NCBI RefSeq assembly: GCF_000170915.1
Contig: NZ_ABCT01000015.1
Span: 1 to 64,000 of the forward strand
DNA from: Limnobacter sp. MED105
Lineage (GTDB): Bacteria > Pseudomonadota > Gammaproteobacteria > Burkholderiales > Burkholderiaceae_B
Direction: 5' to 3'
Length of the DNA: 64,000 nucleotides
The notes beneath the pieces were generated by a model. It was not told the DNA's origin, made no database searches, and saw only the letters and a program-made list of their open reading frames with translations. Made by a program: the position numbers and the translations under genes. Of the stretch, positions 63,001-64,000 are shown piece by piece. Numbering within the stretch: position 1 is the stretch's first letter; every line of letters starts with the position of its first letter.

Positions 63001-64000
63001 CAAACGCAGGCGTTGTTGAAGTACTCGCAAGTTGGTTTTTAAGTGCTCGATTGACTTTGCTGCGGGTAGCTGGTTTTGAGTCAACTGGTTTTCCAGTTGC
63101 TGAATAAAGTCAGCAAACGCAAGCTCCCCCACCAATTTGCAATGCCCTTTCAGCGTGTGCAGCGCTCGTTTGGCCTCAGGAAAGTTTTCGGCCAAAAGCT
63201 GTTTTTCGGTGTCATCTGCAAGTTGCGGAATTTCAGCCGCAATCATGTCGATGGTTGTTTTCAGCAATTCTTTGTCATGGTCAAAGTTTTGCATCGGAAT
63301 TGGCGACACATTGAATTTCAGGCGTGCAAGCACGGCTTCAATGTCGCTGCGCTTGAATGGTTTTGAAATGTACTCGCGCATTCCCGCTGACATGCAGGCT
63401 TCCCGGGTGTCAGCAATCGCATCGGCAGTCAAACCAACAATAGGCAGATTCTTGTGTTGTGGTTTCGCAAGAATGGCACGGCATGCTTCAAGGCCGCCCA
63501 TATTGGGCATGTGCATGTCCATAAACACCAAATCAAACTTCTCTTGGTCCACGGCCTGCAGTGCAGCCAGTCCATCGTCTGCAAAGCGGTAAGAAATACC
63601 AAGCTGGGTCAGCACATGAGAAATGAAGGTTTGGTTGACCATATTGTCTTCAGCCACCAAGACACGCAAGCCGGTGGAGGCGTGGCCAAACTCAGGCGCG
63701 GCAGGGGTGTTATTCAGAGTCATATTGACGGCCAGTGGTTCACTATCAGTGGTTTTTTGTTCTTCGACGATGGGTAACTCTAGTGTAAAGCTGAATTCAC
63801 TGCCAACGCCCTCTTCAGACCAAAGATGGATCCGGCTATTCATCAATTCCAGCAAACGTTGGGTAATGGTTAAGCCCAGGCCAGTGCCACCATACTTGCG
63901 TGCTGTGCCTGGCTCAGCTTGAGAGAAGGCTTTGAAAATTTCGGTGCGAGCTGATTCAGAAATTCCCATTCCAGTGTCGCGCACCGCAAAATGAATTTTG
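62989..64000 (-). CDS. Hybrid histidine kinase, C-terminal part (receiver and Hpt domains), cut by window end
   Basis: The frame is open through the window edge, so the sensor and HisKA parts lie outside. What is present is the end of the ATPase domain (DTGMGI, GGTGLGLTI), then a receiver domain with VAEDNMVN, phospho-Asp in VFMDMHMPNMGG and the lysine of SKPF. A C-terminal Hpt domain with phospho-His in ALHTLKGHCKLVGE completes it. This is a multi-step phosphorelay kinase of the BarA/ArcB kind. No partner regulator is in the window. Its 3' end overlaps the RidA gene by 12 bases. Confidence 0.92.
   Translation of the reverse strand, partial: KIHFAVRDTGMGISESARTEIFKAFSQAEPGTARKYGGTGLGLTITQRLLELMNSRIHLWSEEGVGSEFSFTLELPIVEEQKTTDSEPLAVNMTLNNTPAAPEFGHASTGLRVLVAEDNMVNQTFISHVLTQLGISYRFADDGLAALQAVDQEKFDLVFMDMHMPNMGGLEACRAILAKPQHKNLPIVGLTADAIADTREACMSAGMREYISKPFKRSDIEAVLARLKFNVSPIPMQNFDHDKELLKTTIDMIAAEIPQLADDTEKQLLAENFPEAKRALHTLKGHCKLVGELAFADFIQQLENQLTQNQLPAAKSIEHLKTNLRVLQQRLRLLSQ

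Noticed and set aside
1-64000. CRISPR arrays, insertion sequences, integrases or att duplications
   Set aside because: I saw no regularly spaced repeats, transposase or integrase motifs, or duplicated tRNA 3' end anywhere in the window.

Overview
The window looks like chromosome of a motile, aerobic betaproteobacterium of the order Burkholderiales. The clues are the yqeY-dnaG-rpoD-tRNA order, an RpoD with a long Lys/Ala/Pro-rich N-terminus, a CysB-linked cys operon with a DUF934 gene, and lptF/lptG beside pepA/holC. Moderate GC and several sulfur genes fit Limnobacter, but that genus is my inference. I found no phage, insertion sequence, CRISPR array or rRNA.

Layout. 0-5.2 kb: end of yqeY, dnaG, rpoD and a CAT-anticodon tRNA. 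5.2-14.6 kb: a broken DedA-type gene, a BLUF photosensor, a FlgM-like anti-sigma factor, a ferredoxin-reductase/fatty-acid-desaturase pair, an outer-membrane barrel, and an orphan substrate-binding protein directly upstream of a hybrid histidine kinase. 14.6-21.1 kb: a chemoreceptor, a three-gene unit (dipeptidase-like lipoprotein, cupredoxin-like protein, TSUP transporter) and an HD-GYP protein. 21.2-21.65 kb: a large inverted repeat between convergent genes. 21.7-25.4 kb: a metabolic operon with a frameshifted quinone oxidoreductase, then small genes. 25.4-30.5 kb: a tightly packed operon, doeB2-doeD-doeA-doeC, that would convert ectoine to aspartate. 30.7-37.1 kb: a plus-strand run with glycerophosphodiesterase, alaS, Nudix, TusA-like, PIN, a second BLUF protein and a metallo-beta-lactamase-fold hydrolase. 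37.2-47.3 kb: valS, a CHASE3 chemoreceptor, holC, pepA, lptF-lptG, a sirohydrochlorin chelatase and a PsiF protein. 47.3-55.4 kb: the assimilatory sulfate reduction operon (TSUP, cysI, DUF934, cysH, cysD, cysN, cobA) divergent from cysB. 55.4-64 kb: a structured intergenic element, dehydrogenase and hydrolase genes, a Bcr/CflA efflux pump, the cioAB oxidase, small enzymes, and a hybrid kinase cut by the window end.

How the parts work together. CysD/CysN make APS, CysH (with APS-reductase-type cysteines) reduces it to sulfite, and CysI reduces sulfite to sulfide. CobA, and probably the nearby chelatase, serve siroheme synthesis for CysI. The doe operon carries all four steps from ectoine to aspartate, but no transporter or regulator lies beside it. 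Two BLUF proteins, two chemoreceptors, two hybrid kinases and an HD-GYP protein point to substantial environmental sensing.

Three genes (dnaG, the DedA-type gene, the quinone oxidoreductase) are broken by four one-base losses. Each is explained by collapse of a GG or CC pair to a single base. Because dnaG is essential, sequence or assembly error is the likeliest cause. Starts were moved inward from the longest open frame wherever a ribosome-binding site or family alignment supported it.
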